Positions 6,480-12,603 of a stretch of 20,956 bases of DNA are shown piece by piece; the first letter of the stretch is position 1; each line of letters opens with the position of its first letter. The position numbers and the translations under genes were made by a program. Source of the stretch: a virus; IMG/VR virus record IMGVR_UViG_3300025853_014522, positions 1 to 20,956 of that record; one strand, given 5' to 3'. Under the pieces are notes generated by a model. That model did not search any database. It saw nothing but the letters and a program-made list of their open reading frames with translations, and had not been told where the DNA came from.

Positions 6480-7927
6480 CTTTCAAGCGCATCCCGATGA
6501 GGAATCACGGGTTCGGACATTTTTTGATTGAACATCGACTCAACACTACCCCCAACCGGGTTCAGTAAGTCGCGTTGACGCATGAGCGACATAGACGTTT
6601 CAGAATCGATCAGCCCTTGCCCCTGAGCGACATGCCAAAAATGGAACGCTTGGAACAACTCGAAGTTTGTCGATGGAATGTCGTGATGTTCGAAACCTCG
6701 ACGCTTGCACACTTCGAGCAAGGTTTCTAGGAGTTGCGGCTTCGGTCGATTTTTCTGGTGCGACCAAAATGGAGTGTCGTCCCTGTTGGAGACATAGTGA
6801 AGACAGATCATGGCCGCAAGGTTCTCCATGATGCTAACGAAAATGCGGTTGTATTCTCGACGCGTCCAATCGTCATTCTGATCGTAGACGCCCAAATACG
6901 ATGTGAGCAAAAACGTTTGCTGAATGCTTGAAGAAATCGATGTTGCTTCTAGAGGCTCAATAAAGTTAGAACTAAGGCCAATCGCGACGCAATTTTTAAT
7001 CCATGGGGTTTTGACGTATCCCGGATCGTACGAAATAAAACGCGGATTGTCAATGTCGAAACCACTCACCCTTGACGCCTCTTCAACAATTTGGTCATGG
7101 GATGCATAATCCGAAGCAAACACGTAACCGTTACCGCGCCTGCTCTGGGTTGGGATTTCCCACATCCACCCGCATTCCATGGCTTGGGCCAGCGTGTATG
7201 GCTTAATTTCGCGATTGTCCTCTGCTGGAGTCTGAAACACCATTGCCGAGTCGTTGGGAAGATATTCGAGATGTGATTCCCACCCCGGATCGCCTAACTT
7301 CGAAAGAATTTTCTTATGGAAACCGGTTGCATCGATAACGAAATCACATGCGTGAGTTCGGTCTTCTAACTGCAGTGCTTCGATCTCTCCTGTTTCCGGT
7401 TGGAGTACGACATCAAGAACCGTGCCTTTAATAAATGAAACACCCGAGTCGGAGGCGTGTTCTGTCAAAAAAGTGTTCAACTTGAACGTATCGAAGTGAA
7501 ATTGGTTGCTCTGCTTAAGCGTGTTCTCACCCAAGTCCTGCACCTGATTCATTATTAGTGCTGGGTGAGCGAAGAACGGTGTCAACCGTTTGCCCATCGC
7601 ATTCACATAGTTGTAGCCAGCGTTGAAAGACGACGAGTGAATCTGGCCTCCGGAAATACTATGAAAATAATCTCCGTCTACATTCCAATCTTTGAACCGA
7701 ATCCCGAACTTGAACGTCGCTTCGGTTTTTTTGACCATGGCACTACGTTTGATTTGGCAAAACTGCTCAAACGTTGTCCAGTGCTCTGTGCTCCCCTCCC
7801 CGACTCCAATAATTGGAACCTTGTCAGAAGAAATTACAGATATGGAATAAGTCGGATAAGCCTTGATCAATATGTTGGCTGCGATGAGGCCAGCAGTGCC
7901 CGAACCAACGATAGCGATCCTCTTCAT
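6467..7927 (-). CDS. Flavin-dependent halogenase, tryptophan-halogenase family (486 aa)
   Basis: FAD-dependent enzyme that makes hypohalous acid from reduced flavin, oxygen and halide and passes it through a tunnel to the substrate. Length fits the family (about 500-540, slightly short). Visible: N-terminal FAD site G8-S-G10-T-A-G13; 'IGVGEGS' (40-46); catalytic Lys at K73 in 'ATFKFGIRF', the place of K79 in PrnA/RebH; the diagnostic W-x-W-x-I-P motif at W254-M-W256-E-I258-P259; 'EPLEATS' with E327 at the catalytic glutamate position; and 'DDTPFW' (383-388). All key residues are present, so it should be active. A flavin reductase is not seen nearby and is presumably supplied by the host. Viral halogenases of this family are known from cyanophages (VirX1). 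The substrate (free aromatic, or aromatic residue in a protein) cannot be read from sequence. It starts three bases after the stop of the upstream oxygenase-like pseudoenzyme. Confidence 0.95.
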   Translation of the reverse strand: MKRIAIVGSGTAGLIAANILIKAYPTYSISVISSDKVPIIGVGEGSTEHWTTFEQFCQIKRSAMVKKTEATFKFGIRFKDWNVDGDYFHSISGGQIHSSSFNAGYNYVNAMGKRLTPFFAHPALIMNQVQDLGENTLKQSNQFHFDTFKLNTFLTEHASDSGVSFIKGTVLDVVLQPETGEIEALQLEDRTHACDFVIDATGFHKKILSKLGDPGWESHLEYLPNDSAMVFQTPAEDNREIKPYTLAQAMECGWMWEIPTQSRRGNGYVFASDYASHDQIVEEASRVSGFDIDNPRFISYDPGYVKTPWIKNCVAIGLSSNFIEPLEATSISSSIQQTFLLTSYLGVYDQNDDWTRREYNRIFVSIMENLAAMICLHYVSNRDDTPFWSHQKNRPKPQLLETLLEVCKRRGFEHHDIPSTNFELFQAFHFWHVAQGQGLIDSETSMSLMRQRDLLNPVGGSVESMFNQKMSEPVIPHRDALERWMS

Positions 7928-7930
7928 GGC

Positions 7931-8509
7931 TTACTTCAGATAGCGCGTCAAGTAAAGAGTTTCGCCAGAAGTTCCGAATTTCTTTCTGAACGGGAAATCG
8001 GCAGGAGCAATAATAATTTCCGTTGGCGTAATCGGGATACGTAAATCGTCAAAATTTGTGAAGTTCACAAACCCACCGTCATGACCCAGACAGGTGATAA
8101 CAGCAACCGCGCCAATTGAGTGAGGCGCCTCGATTGCTGCGCTTTCGCAACCTCCGTCTGAAGGATTTTTCGAAATTTTAATCAAATCACCTTGACTTGA
8201 TTCGTGCAAGTCAGGCTCCCATTCAGCGATGTAATCTTTCAGTGCTGCTTCAGATGCGTTCTCGTACTCGCTTGAATACCAGTCTTTGATGGATTCAAGA
8301 TGACCCCAAATCTTTGGTTGAAACAAAGCATCCAAAGAAGCACGCGACGAATTGGCCAAGCCAGCCTGATTGCTGCTGCCACCACCGAAAGAGATAAATC
8401 CCCAATCGCGGGAGGCCTCCTTCATGATTTCGTCAACTGGAAGTAAATCCGGGTTCATGAACCCGCTGTACTTAGTGACAAAGTCTGTAATATTTTCGAT
8501 TGTGCTCAT
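7931..8509 (-). CDS. Catalytically dead 2OG-oxygenase homologue (pseudoenzyme, 192 aa)
   Basis: The C-terminal half aligns without gaps to the active oxygenase immediately upstream: 'HSIGAVAVITCLGHDGGFVNF' region (130-150) against 'RLLSAVAFVNDDFEGGELQF', and 'IPITPTEIIIAPADFPFR' (158-175) against 'IHPKTGRLVLFPSSFIYR'. At the iron-ligand positions H-x-D is replaced by C121-x-S123 and the distal His by K176, and the 2OG-binding Lys is replaced by T184. The frame is intact and the fold residues are kept, so this is a preserved protein without the chemistry rather than decay. ATG 8509 is chosen because it overlaps the upstream stop as ATGA; a TTG three codons earlier is less likely. A role as partner, regulator or substrate-presenting subunit of the neighbouring enzyme is inferred. 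Confidence 0.78.
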   Translation of the reverse strand: MSTIENITDFVTKYSGFMNPDLLPVDEIMKEASRDWGFISFGGGSSNQAGLANSSRASLDALFQPKIWGHLESIKDWYSSEYENASEAALKDYIAEWEPDLHESSQGDLIKISKNPSDGGCESAAIEAPHSIGAVAVITCLGHDGGFVNFTNFDDLRIPITPTEIIIAPADFPFRKKFGTSGETLYLTRYLK

Positions 8510-9099
8510 ATCAACCAAGTCACTAAAGAGTACTTGACACCTTCCTCGACTGGAATAGACGAATGTCGGTAAATGAAAGATGACGGAAAAAGAACTAGGC
8601 GCCCAGTTTTAGGATGAATGCTTTTATTGAAATACTGGAACTGAAGTTCTCCGCCTTCAAAATCGTCATTTACGAAAGCAACTGCACTCAGTAATCTGGG
8701 GGAGTTCGGGCCGTGATCATAGTGCGCTTTATACTGGCCACCTACACCGTATTTATTTAGACCCCAAACCTCATCCTTGTTCAGGTGAAGATCATGTTCA
8801 TCTCGATACTCGATAATTTTTTTATCAATCTCCCACAGCATATTTCTGAACGGAACTGTCATTGGATGCGTGTCGAGTTCGGGCGTTTCAATCATAGGAT
8901 TCATGTGGAGAAACTGTGAAGTCCTGTAATTGCTTACAGTTGAAGACCCAGTTTTACCCTGCGTCCACGATGTCGGAAAGTCAGACAGATACGGATAAGT
9001 CTCAACCGACTCAACCAAACTCTCGCAGTCGTCTGCGATATCCAGATCGTAAACTTGGATAAGAGATTCAAGTTTTCCTCGAATTGATGCTGTTGTCAT
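8506..9099 (-). CDS. 2OG-Fe(II) oxygenase, P4H-like (197 aa)
   Basis: Non-haem iron dioxygenase of the prolyl-hydroxylase-like group. Numbering from ATG 9099: H126-x-D128 ('YKAHYDHG'), distal H179 ('IYRHSS') and K189 ('GVKYSLVTW') for 2OG. Core strands are 'LLSAVAFVNDDFEGGELQF' (136-154) and 'PKTGRLVLFPSSF' (163-175). ATG 9099 is preferred over an upstream in-frame start near 9144 because it overlaps the stop of the preceding gene in an ATGA junction and because the extra 15 residues (Arg-rich) have no counterpart in the family. It is followed by a sister gene in which all catalytic residues are replaced. It is closer in sequence to the oxygenase at 18804-19511 than to the WW[RK]-type oxygenases further right. 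Confidence 0.88.
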   Translation of the reverse strand: MTTASIRGKLESLIQVYDLDIADDCESLVESVETYPYLSDFPTSWTQGKTGSSTVSNYRTSQFLHMNPMIETPELDTHPMTVPFRNMLWEIDKKIIEYRDEHDLHLNKDEVWGLNKYGVGGQYKAHYDHGPNSPRLLSAVAFVNDDFEGGELQFQYFNKSIHPKTGRLVLFPSSFIYRHSSIPVEEGVKYSLVTWLI

Positions 9100-9515
9100 A
9101 TAACTTCGATTTCCTCTACGGCAATTACCCCGTCTTGGTCGCAAGCCTTGAGTTTGTACTTACCGGGGACTTGCAATTGGATACAAAAAACTGATTTATG
9201 TTTCCCGGATAGAACCTCATACGGAAATGTAAAGATCTGGCCATTCTCGTGCTCGCACTCAAGGTACACATCTTTTGTTGGATGGAACTCGTCAACGTAA
9301 TGAGCGGTGATTTTCCTGTTCCTTCCCGGCTTTCTTGGTTTGACAGAGAACCATTGCTCCATGGGGATGCCAATCAAGCAGACATTGTCTCGATCAAAAT
9401 CAAGATTTAAAGTTCGGGGTGAATCGCCCAATTGAACGGAAACGTTCCACTCTTTGGCCAGATGCTCTGCTTCGGGCAGCCTCTGTTCATCAGGGCAATA
9501 AACAACACGGTCCAT
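9096..9515 (-). CDS. Hypothetical beta-rich protein (139 aa)
   Basis: No family recognised. Residues 1-25 ('MDRVVYCPDEQRLPEAEHLAKEW') look alpha/beta. The C-terminal part has alternating strands typical of an Ig-like beta-sandwich: 'ITAHYVDEF', 'KDVYLECEHENGQIFTFPYEV', 'SVFCIQLQVPGKYKLKACDQDG' (shortened here to key residues) and 'VIAVEEIEV'. Start ATG 9515 lies one base after the stop of the 53-aa coiled-coil gene (TGA C ATG), and its stop overlaps the next oxygenase start (ATGA), so it is in the same translational unit as the oxygenases. A substrate-binding or virion-associated role is possible but not supported by any motif. Confidence 0.7.
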   Translation of the reverse strand: MDRVVYCPDEQRLPEAEHLAKEWNVSVQLGDSPRTLNLDFDRDNVCLIGIPMEQWFSVKPRKPGRNRKITAHYVDEFHPTKDVYLECEHENGQIFTFPYEVLSGKHKSVFCIQLQVPGKYKLKACDQDGVIAVEEIEVI

Positions 9516-9516
9516 G

Positions 9517-9678
9517 TCACTCGGCCGGCGGTTCCGCCATTTGCTCCTGTAGTTCTTGGATCTGACGCTGAGCAGTCTGAACCATCGATCGAAGAATCGT
9601 GTTATTCAACGACAACTGTTTGACCTGCTCGGAAAGGTCCTCAATCACGGCTTTGGTGTCGAATGGCATGTCACTCAT
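9517..9678 (-). CDS. Tiny coiled-coil protein (53 aa)
   Basis: Short open frame from ATG 9678-9676 to TGA 9519-9517. The start overlaps the stop of the TauD-like gene upstream by 8 bases, and the stop is one base before the next ATG, so it fills the only gap between these genes. The product begins MSDMPFDTKAVIEDLSEQVK and continues as one amphipathic helix with Leu/Ile/Val at heptad-like spacing (residues 10-47, including 'LSLNNTILRSMVQTAQRQIQ'), ending 'AEPPAE'. A parallel coiled coil for dimerisation is likely. Small proteins of this type are common in tailed phages; the function here is unknown. Confidence 0.65.
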   Translation of the reverse strand: MSDMPFDTKAVIEDLSEQVKQLSLNNTILRSMVQTAQRQIQELQEQMAEPPAE

Positions 9679-10630
9679 GAGCGTTCACATTAGCAGAGTC
9701 GGGGTCCGCGAAATACTCAGCGTATTGGGCCACGCCAACGGGGAAAGCCCAATATCCTTGGAAATACCGTTGACCCGGTGTAAAGCCGCCACGCACGCCA
9801 TGAGCCATCCTGAACAAATCAGGAATCACTACGTCGCCTTCGGCCCAGTCCCAGAAAATTTGATTCTCTTTGACCGACACGATTTCACGGTTTACCCAAT
9901 CTTGCATCCTAAAAAAAAGATCGAGGTCGTTTGCCTCCGGGCGTTCTCCGTCGATGCTGTAAATGTGGTGCTGGCAACCAAACCATTCACGGCAGGGACA
10001 GAGACGCAGGACATCAAATCCAAAATCTGGATGATGTTCGACAACTTGACGGGGGAACGCCAAAACGTCACGCCCGTCTCCTGCTGGGACAGCAAGGACG
10101 TTCCGCAGATTGTCGCGCTGAGTTCTGAACGACTCGATGTCTTCTGTCGTGGAGGGGAACGGCGGGTAATGAACTGCTGCCGCCCGCTCGGCGATTTCAC
10201 GGAAATTTTCCGGCATTTTGTCAAGCAACTTCGACATGTCGACAAAGCCCGTTGATCCCGTTCCGGGAGCAGCGCTAAATTTATACATGAACCAAGCAGC
10301 AGCGGCCTGTGTGCGCAACTTCGAAATTCCTTCGATATGCCACTGGATCAAGTCCTCGGAGACGTCGACTTCGCGTTCCGCCAGAACGTCGTCGTACTGT
10401 TGGAGGTAGCCCCAACTACCTGAAAGGCTTCCGTCGGGTTGAGCCGGGTGGGGCGTCCACGAAAGTTCTTGTGCGAACGCATCAAGAAGTCGTATTGGGT
10501 CTACTGCTGGATCGACGCAATTGCTATCTCGGAAACCGATAAGCCCATGCTCGCGGAAGATGTCAATGAATTCGCTGGGGTTGCTTTCGACATCTTCGAT
10601 GGTTGCGCCAACAACCATGAAGTTATGCAT
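9671..10630 (-). CDS. TauD/TfdA-type 2OG-Fe(II) dioxygenase with H-x-E ligands (319 aa)
   Basis: Member of the taurine/clavaminate dioxygenase superfamily, a different branch from the P4H-like enzymes in the window. N-terminal 'IFREHGLIGFRD' (24-35) is the family opening. The iron site is H98-x-E100 ('QWHIEG') with distal H277 ('RMAHGVRGGF') and R288 ('GQRYFQGYW') near the 2OG carboxylate. 'GSTGFVDMSKLLDKMPENFR' (125-144) is the conserved lid/strand region, and 'WAEGDVVIPDLFRMAHG' (262-278) is the C-terminal signature. Glu in place of the usual Asp is unusual for the family but still a possible ligand. The start is ATG 10630, two bases after the upstream stop. The substrate is unknown; the family hydroxylates small molecules such as taurine, amino acids and alkyl sulphates. 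Confidence 0.85.
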   Translation of the reverse strand: MHNFMVVGATIEDVESNPSEFIDIFREHGLIGFRDSNCVDPAVDPIRLLDAFAQELSWTPHPAQPDGSLSGSWGYLQQYDDVLAEREVDVSEDLIQWHIEGISKLRTQAAAAWFMYKFSAAPGTGSTGFVDMSKLLDKMPENFREIAERAAAVHYPPFPSTTEDIESFRTQRDNLRNVLAVPAGDGRDVLAFPRQVVEHHPDFGFDVLRLCPCREWFGCQHHIYSIDGERPEANDLDLFFRMQDWVNREIVSVKENQIFWDWAEGDVVIPDLFRMAHGVRGGFTPGQRYFQGYWAFPVGVAQYAEYFADPDSANVNAHE

Positions 10631-10632
10631 TT

Positions 10633-11295
10633 TCAGCCTTCGGGGTCGGGCTCCGCCAAAAACATGTTGATCGCGGCGCGAATCCGCTCAAGCGCTTCTT
10701 CGGGGGAGTAGTTGTCCTTCCCCATTTCGAAGTTGGCCGGGAGAAGGCTGCCATTTGTGAATCGACAAACACGCTTGCCGTCCTTGGAAACGATGAACTT
10801 CTCGAAATTGCCGAGGATGGGGGCAGTTCCCGCACCGAGGCGCTTGTACAGAGGGTGTGGTTCAAAGGTGTCGTCGTCATCATCGCGACTGTAGCGTGAC
10901 GTGACCAGTTCGGTAAAGGGCAGTCGGACCCGGTAGTGACTGTGGGCAAACCGCTCACAATCCTCAGCGCTGCTTCGAGAGTCTTTGAATTCGCCGTAAC
11001 CAAACTCGCAGTAATCGTTCGTGGGGACACAAACGATCGAAAAGCCAGTATTGGCGTAGTCGTACTGGAGGACCTGAAGGATCGGGTACTGCATTGAGTT
11101 GCCGCATTCGCCAGTGACGTTGACAATCATGGTCACCTTGCCTTTTCGGTCGGCTAAGGCGTTTTTGTCGCCGGTGACGTCGCGCACTTCGATGTCGTAA
11201 ACGCTTTCGCCATCGGAAGTCGGACCAAGGTCATGAATGCTCGTCAAAACGTCAAGCATTTCCTGTGAAATAACGGTTTCTGTGCTCATCGTCAT
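10633..11295 (-). CDS. Glutathione-peroxidase-like (thioredoxin-fold) protein with altered active site (220 aa)
   Basis: Thioredoxin-fold protein matching the GPx layout: 'VYDIEVRDVTGDKNALADRKGK' region (32-53), 'VTMIVNVTGECGNSMQY' (54-70) with the peroxidatic Cys C64, 'GFSIVCVPTNDY' (84-95), 'HPLYKRLGAG' (147-156) and 'ILGNFEKFIVSKDGKRVCRF' (160-179). In GPx enzymes a Cys-Gln-Trp-Asn tetrad activates the Cys. Here Gln is D94 and Trp is G162, while Asn (N163) remains, so activity may be reduced or redirected. C64 is encoded as Cys, not TGA. Acidic insert DDDDD (138-142). This is the first gene of the leftward operon, next to the divergent control region; a second ATG two codons in (11289) is an equally possible start. 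It may protect the phage or iron oxygenases from peroxide, which is inference. Confidence 0.75.
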   Translation of the reverse strand: MTMSTETVISQEMLDVLTSIHDLGPTSDGESVYDIEVRDVTGDKNALADRKGKVTMIVNVTGECGNSMQYPILQVLQYDYANTGFSIVCVPTNDYCEFGYGEFKDSRSSAEDCERFAHSHYRVRLPFTELVTSRYSRDDDDDTFEPHPLYKRLGAGTAPILGNFEKFIVSKDGKRVCRFTNGSLLPANFEMGKDNYSPEEALERIRAAINMFLAEPDPEG

Positions 11296-11383
11296 GCCAT
11301 TATCTTACATGATGTTCGTTCTAGCCGATGAACGTGACTGGTATACTTACAAGGCACACACCGTTTCCTACGGGGGTTTACAC
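11296..11383. promoter_or_regulatory. Divergent intergenic control region
   Basis: The only head-to-head gap in the window (88 bases). Rightward: an extended -10 box TGGTATACT (11339-11347) with no convincing -35, followed by a 36-base leader to ATG 11384. Leftward: AAGATAAT can be read on the minus strand just before ATG 11295, a possible -10 very close to the start codon. The rightward site fits a bacterial sigma70 promoter, so the plus-strand genes could be read by host RNA polymerase. No operator symmetry was seen. Confidence 0.5.
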
Positions 11384-11602
11384 ATGGTTGCCTTGAACAA
11401 CATTTCTGACGAATACAAGAATTCGGCAAAAACGCTTATCATCGCCGGCAAAGAGCAGCACGTCTGGACTTACGCCGTTGTCTGCGGGATCGACCCCGCC
11501 GATCTCGGTGATTCCTACACCGCTCCCGAAGGTTCGGACACCTACCACGCCGAACTGTCGCGTTTGCTCGGCGAACTCGCTGACCTGAAGGCTGGTGCAT
11601 GA
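11384..11602 (+). CDS. Small helical 'G-I-D-P-A' family protein, member 1 (72 aa)
   Basis: ATG 11384 is chosen over an in-frame start at 11237, because that longer frame would run through the divergent gene and the promoter. A run of five G lies eight bases before ATG. The protein is two helices around a fixed turn: helix 'AKTLIIAGKEQHVWTYAVVC' (14-33), turn 'GIDPADL' (34-40), a variable strand and loop, then helix 'AELSRLLGELADLKA' near the C-terminus. The same plan is seen in the next two genes and, further diverged, at 12268-12603. It overlaps the next gene by four bases (ATGA). The function is unknown. As the first gene behind the rightward promoter it should be well expressed. Confidence 0.75.
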   Translation: MVALNNISDEYKNSAKTLIIAGKEQHVWTYAVVCGIDPADLGDSYTAPEGSDTYHAELSRLLGELADLKAGA

Positions 11603-11814
11603 TGATTTTTTCTGATCTTTTCCACTCAGACGAGAAAGCCACAGCCAAGTCTGAGGCGCTTCGCATCATTGAAGAGAACGTTTTCCGCTGCTCGTGGCAG
11701 GAAGGCATCGACCCTGCCGACCTCGACTCGGCCACGTTCACATCTGACGGCTCGCTCGGGCAGGATGAACTCCGCACTTGGCTTGATCGGCTAGACTGGG
11801 TTCAGACGCTCTGA
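11599..11814 (+). CDS. Small helical 'G-I-D-P-A' family protein, member 2 (71 aa)
   Basis: Two ATG codons in a row (11599 and 11602); the first gives an ATGA overlap with the preceding stop. N-terminal helix 'KSEALRIIEENVFRCSWQE' (17-35), turn 'GIDPADLDS' (36-44), then 'ATFTSDG' and the C-terminal helix 'QDELRTWLDRLDWVQ'. Turn and helix spacing are the same as in member 1 (11384-11602). No enzymatic motif. The tandem arrangement of similar short genes points to duplication and divergence. Function unknown. Confidence 0.75.
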   Translation: MMIFSDLFHSDEKATAKSEALRIIEENVFRCSWQEGIDPADLDSATFTSDGSLGQDELRTWLDRLDWVQTL

Positions 11815-11832
11815 TAGAAGTGGAGACCCAAC

Positions 11833-12051
11833 ATGGCACTAAGCGCATCACGTCAAGCGCAAGCGGAATCTGAAGCGAGAGCATTTCTCGAATATTCAAT
11901 TTACGTTCTGTGCCTGCTTCTGGGTGTTGACCCTGCTTCAGTAGACCATCCTTACACTATCCCTGTCGCCGAAGGTCATCCGCAGTACGACCAGTACCTG
12001 TCACTGCAGAAACAACTGGAGGCGTTGAGCGCGATCCCTGCTGCGTCATGA
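11833..12051 (+). CDS. Small helical 'G-V-D-P-A' family protein, member 3 (72 aa)
   Basis: ATG 11833 with GTGGAG about eight bases upstream. Helix 'ESEARAFLEYSIYVLCLLL' (12-30), turn 'GVDPASVDHPYTIP' (31-44), C-terminal helix 'YDQYLSLQKQLEALSAI' (52-68). The first helix is more hydrophobic than in the other members, so contact with a membrane or a hydrophobic partner is possible, but there is no clear transmembrane span with flanking charges. It overlaps the following 75-aa gene by four bases (ATGA). Function unknown. Confidence 0.75.
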   Translation: MALSASRQAQAESEARAFLEYSIYVLCLLLGVDPASVDHPYTIPVAEGHPQYDQYLSLQKQLEALSAIPAAS

Positions 12052-12275
12052 ACTTCAGCAGCGAATCACTTCGCCGCTCTCGCCCAATCAAATGGGAAGA
12101 CCGCCTCGCTCAACACGGCCTGTACACGACCCCAAAGGGCCAAGAGGAAGACAGCACAGAAGTTTTTTTCTGGTCTTCAGAGGCTGGAGCGGCAGTGCGA
12201 CCGGGAACAGGTGAAGCGTTTATTTGCGGAACCACTCTTTTCGACCCCTTAGAGGAAGAAGCCAGCAATGCCTAA
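12048..12275 (+). CDS. Small acidic-tailed protein, cassette copy 2 (75 aa)
   Basis: ATG overlaps the previous stop (ATGA). The N-terminus is basic ('SLRRSRPIKWEDRLAQHGLY'), followed by 'VFFWSSEAGAAVRPGTGEAF' and an acidic end 'TTLFDPLEEEASNA'. The stop lies inside the start region of the next gene (ATGCCTAA), an 8-base overlap identical to the 5585/5592 junction in cassette copy 1. The C-terminal pattern '[S/T]-x-[L/I]-F-D ... E-E-E ... A' matches the 51-aa protein there. No known family. It may be a partner of the helical and methyltransferase-like proteins encoded next. Confidence 0.7.
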   Translation: MNFSSESLRRSRPIKWEDRLAQHGLYTTPKGQEEDSTEVFFWSSEAGAAVRPGTGEAFICGTTLFDPLEEEASNA

Positions 12276-12603
12276 GCACACCTCGACTGACGCCAAGCCT
12301 CTCTATGACAACGCCGCAAATATCGAATGGATCGAAGGTGAGGTCGCAGTCGCAATGATGATTGCCGGGCTCGACCCAGCAAACATCGACACGGTAACCA
12401 TCGACGAGATCATCGCAGGAATTCTGGACGTTTTTGATTATGGCGAGTCGATGCTGACCGAAGATGCCATCGAGGGCAAAAACCGGTATTACATCGGATC
12501 TCAGGCGTTCATCCGTAAACAGCAAAACAAACTCACTAATGTGGCTCGCCGCCACTGGCGTGAACTGCACCTAGCGAAATGGTTGAGCGAAAATGAGTAT
12601 TAA
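12268..12603 (+). CDS. Small helical protein, cassette copy 2 (111 aa)
   Basis: Homologue of the 95-aa protein at 5305-5592 and a longer relative of the 'G-I-D-P-A' proteins. Helix 'NIEWIEGEVAVAMMIA' (18-33), turn 'GLDPANID' (34-41), 'TVTIDEIIAGILDVFDY' (42-58), then a C-terminal extension 'GSQAFIRKQQNKLTNVARRH' ending 'LAKWLSENEY'. The C-terminal helix is shared with the copy-1 protein and absent from the 71-72 aa members. It overlaps the upstream gene by 8 and the methyltransferase-like gene by 11 bases. By synteny it is the standing partner of the methyltransferase-like protein. Function unknown. Confidence 0.77.
   Translation: MPKHTSTDAKPLYDNAANIEWIEGEVAVAMMIAGLDPANIDTVTIDEIIAGILDVFDYGESMLTEDAIEGKNRYYIGSQAFIRKQQNKLTNVARRHWRELHLAKWLSENEY

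Noticed and set aside
9100-9144. Longer N-terminus for the oxygenase at 8506-9099.
   Set aside because: The added 15 residues are Arg-rich and unlike the family, and they overlap the preceding gene by 49 bases; the ATG at 9099 gives the usual ATGA junction.
10633-11295. Selenoprotein form of the GPx-like protein.
   Set aside because: The active-site codon is an ordinary Cys codon in an uninterrupted frame.
11237-11383. 49-codon N-terminal extension of the first plus-strand small protein.
   Set aside because: It would run through the divergent gene's start and the -10 box; the ATG at 11384 matches the length of the sister proteins.
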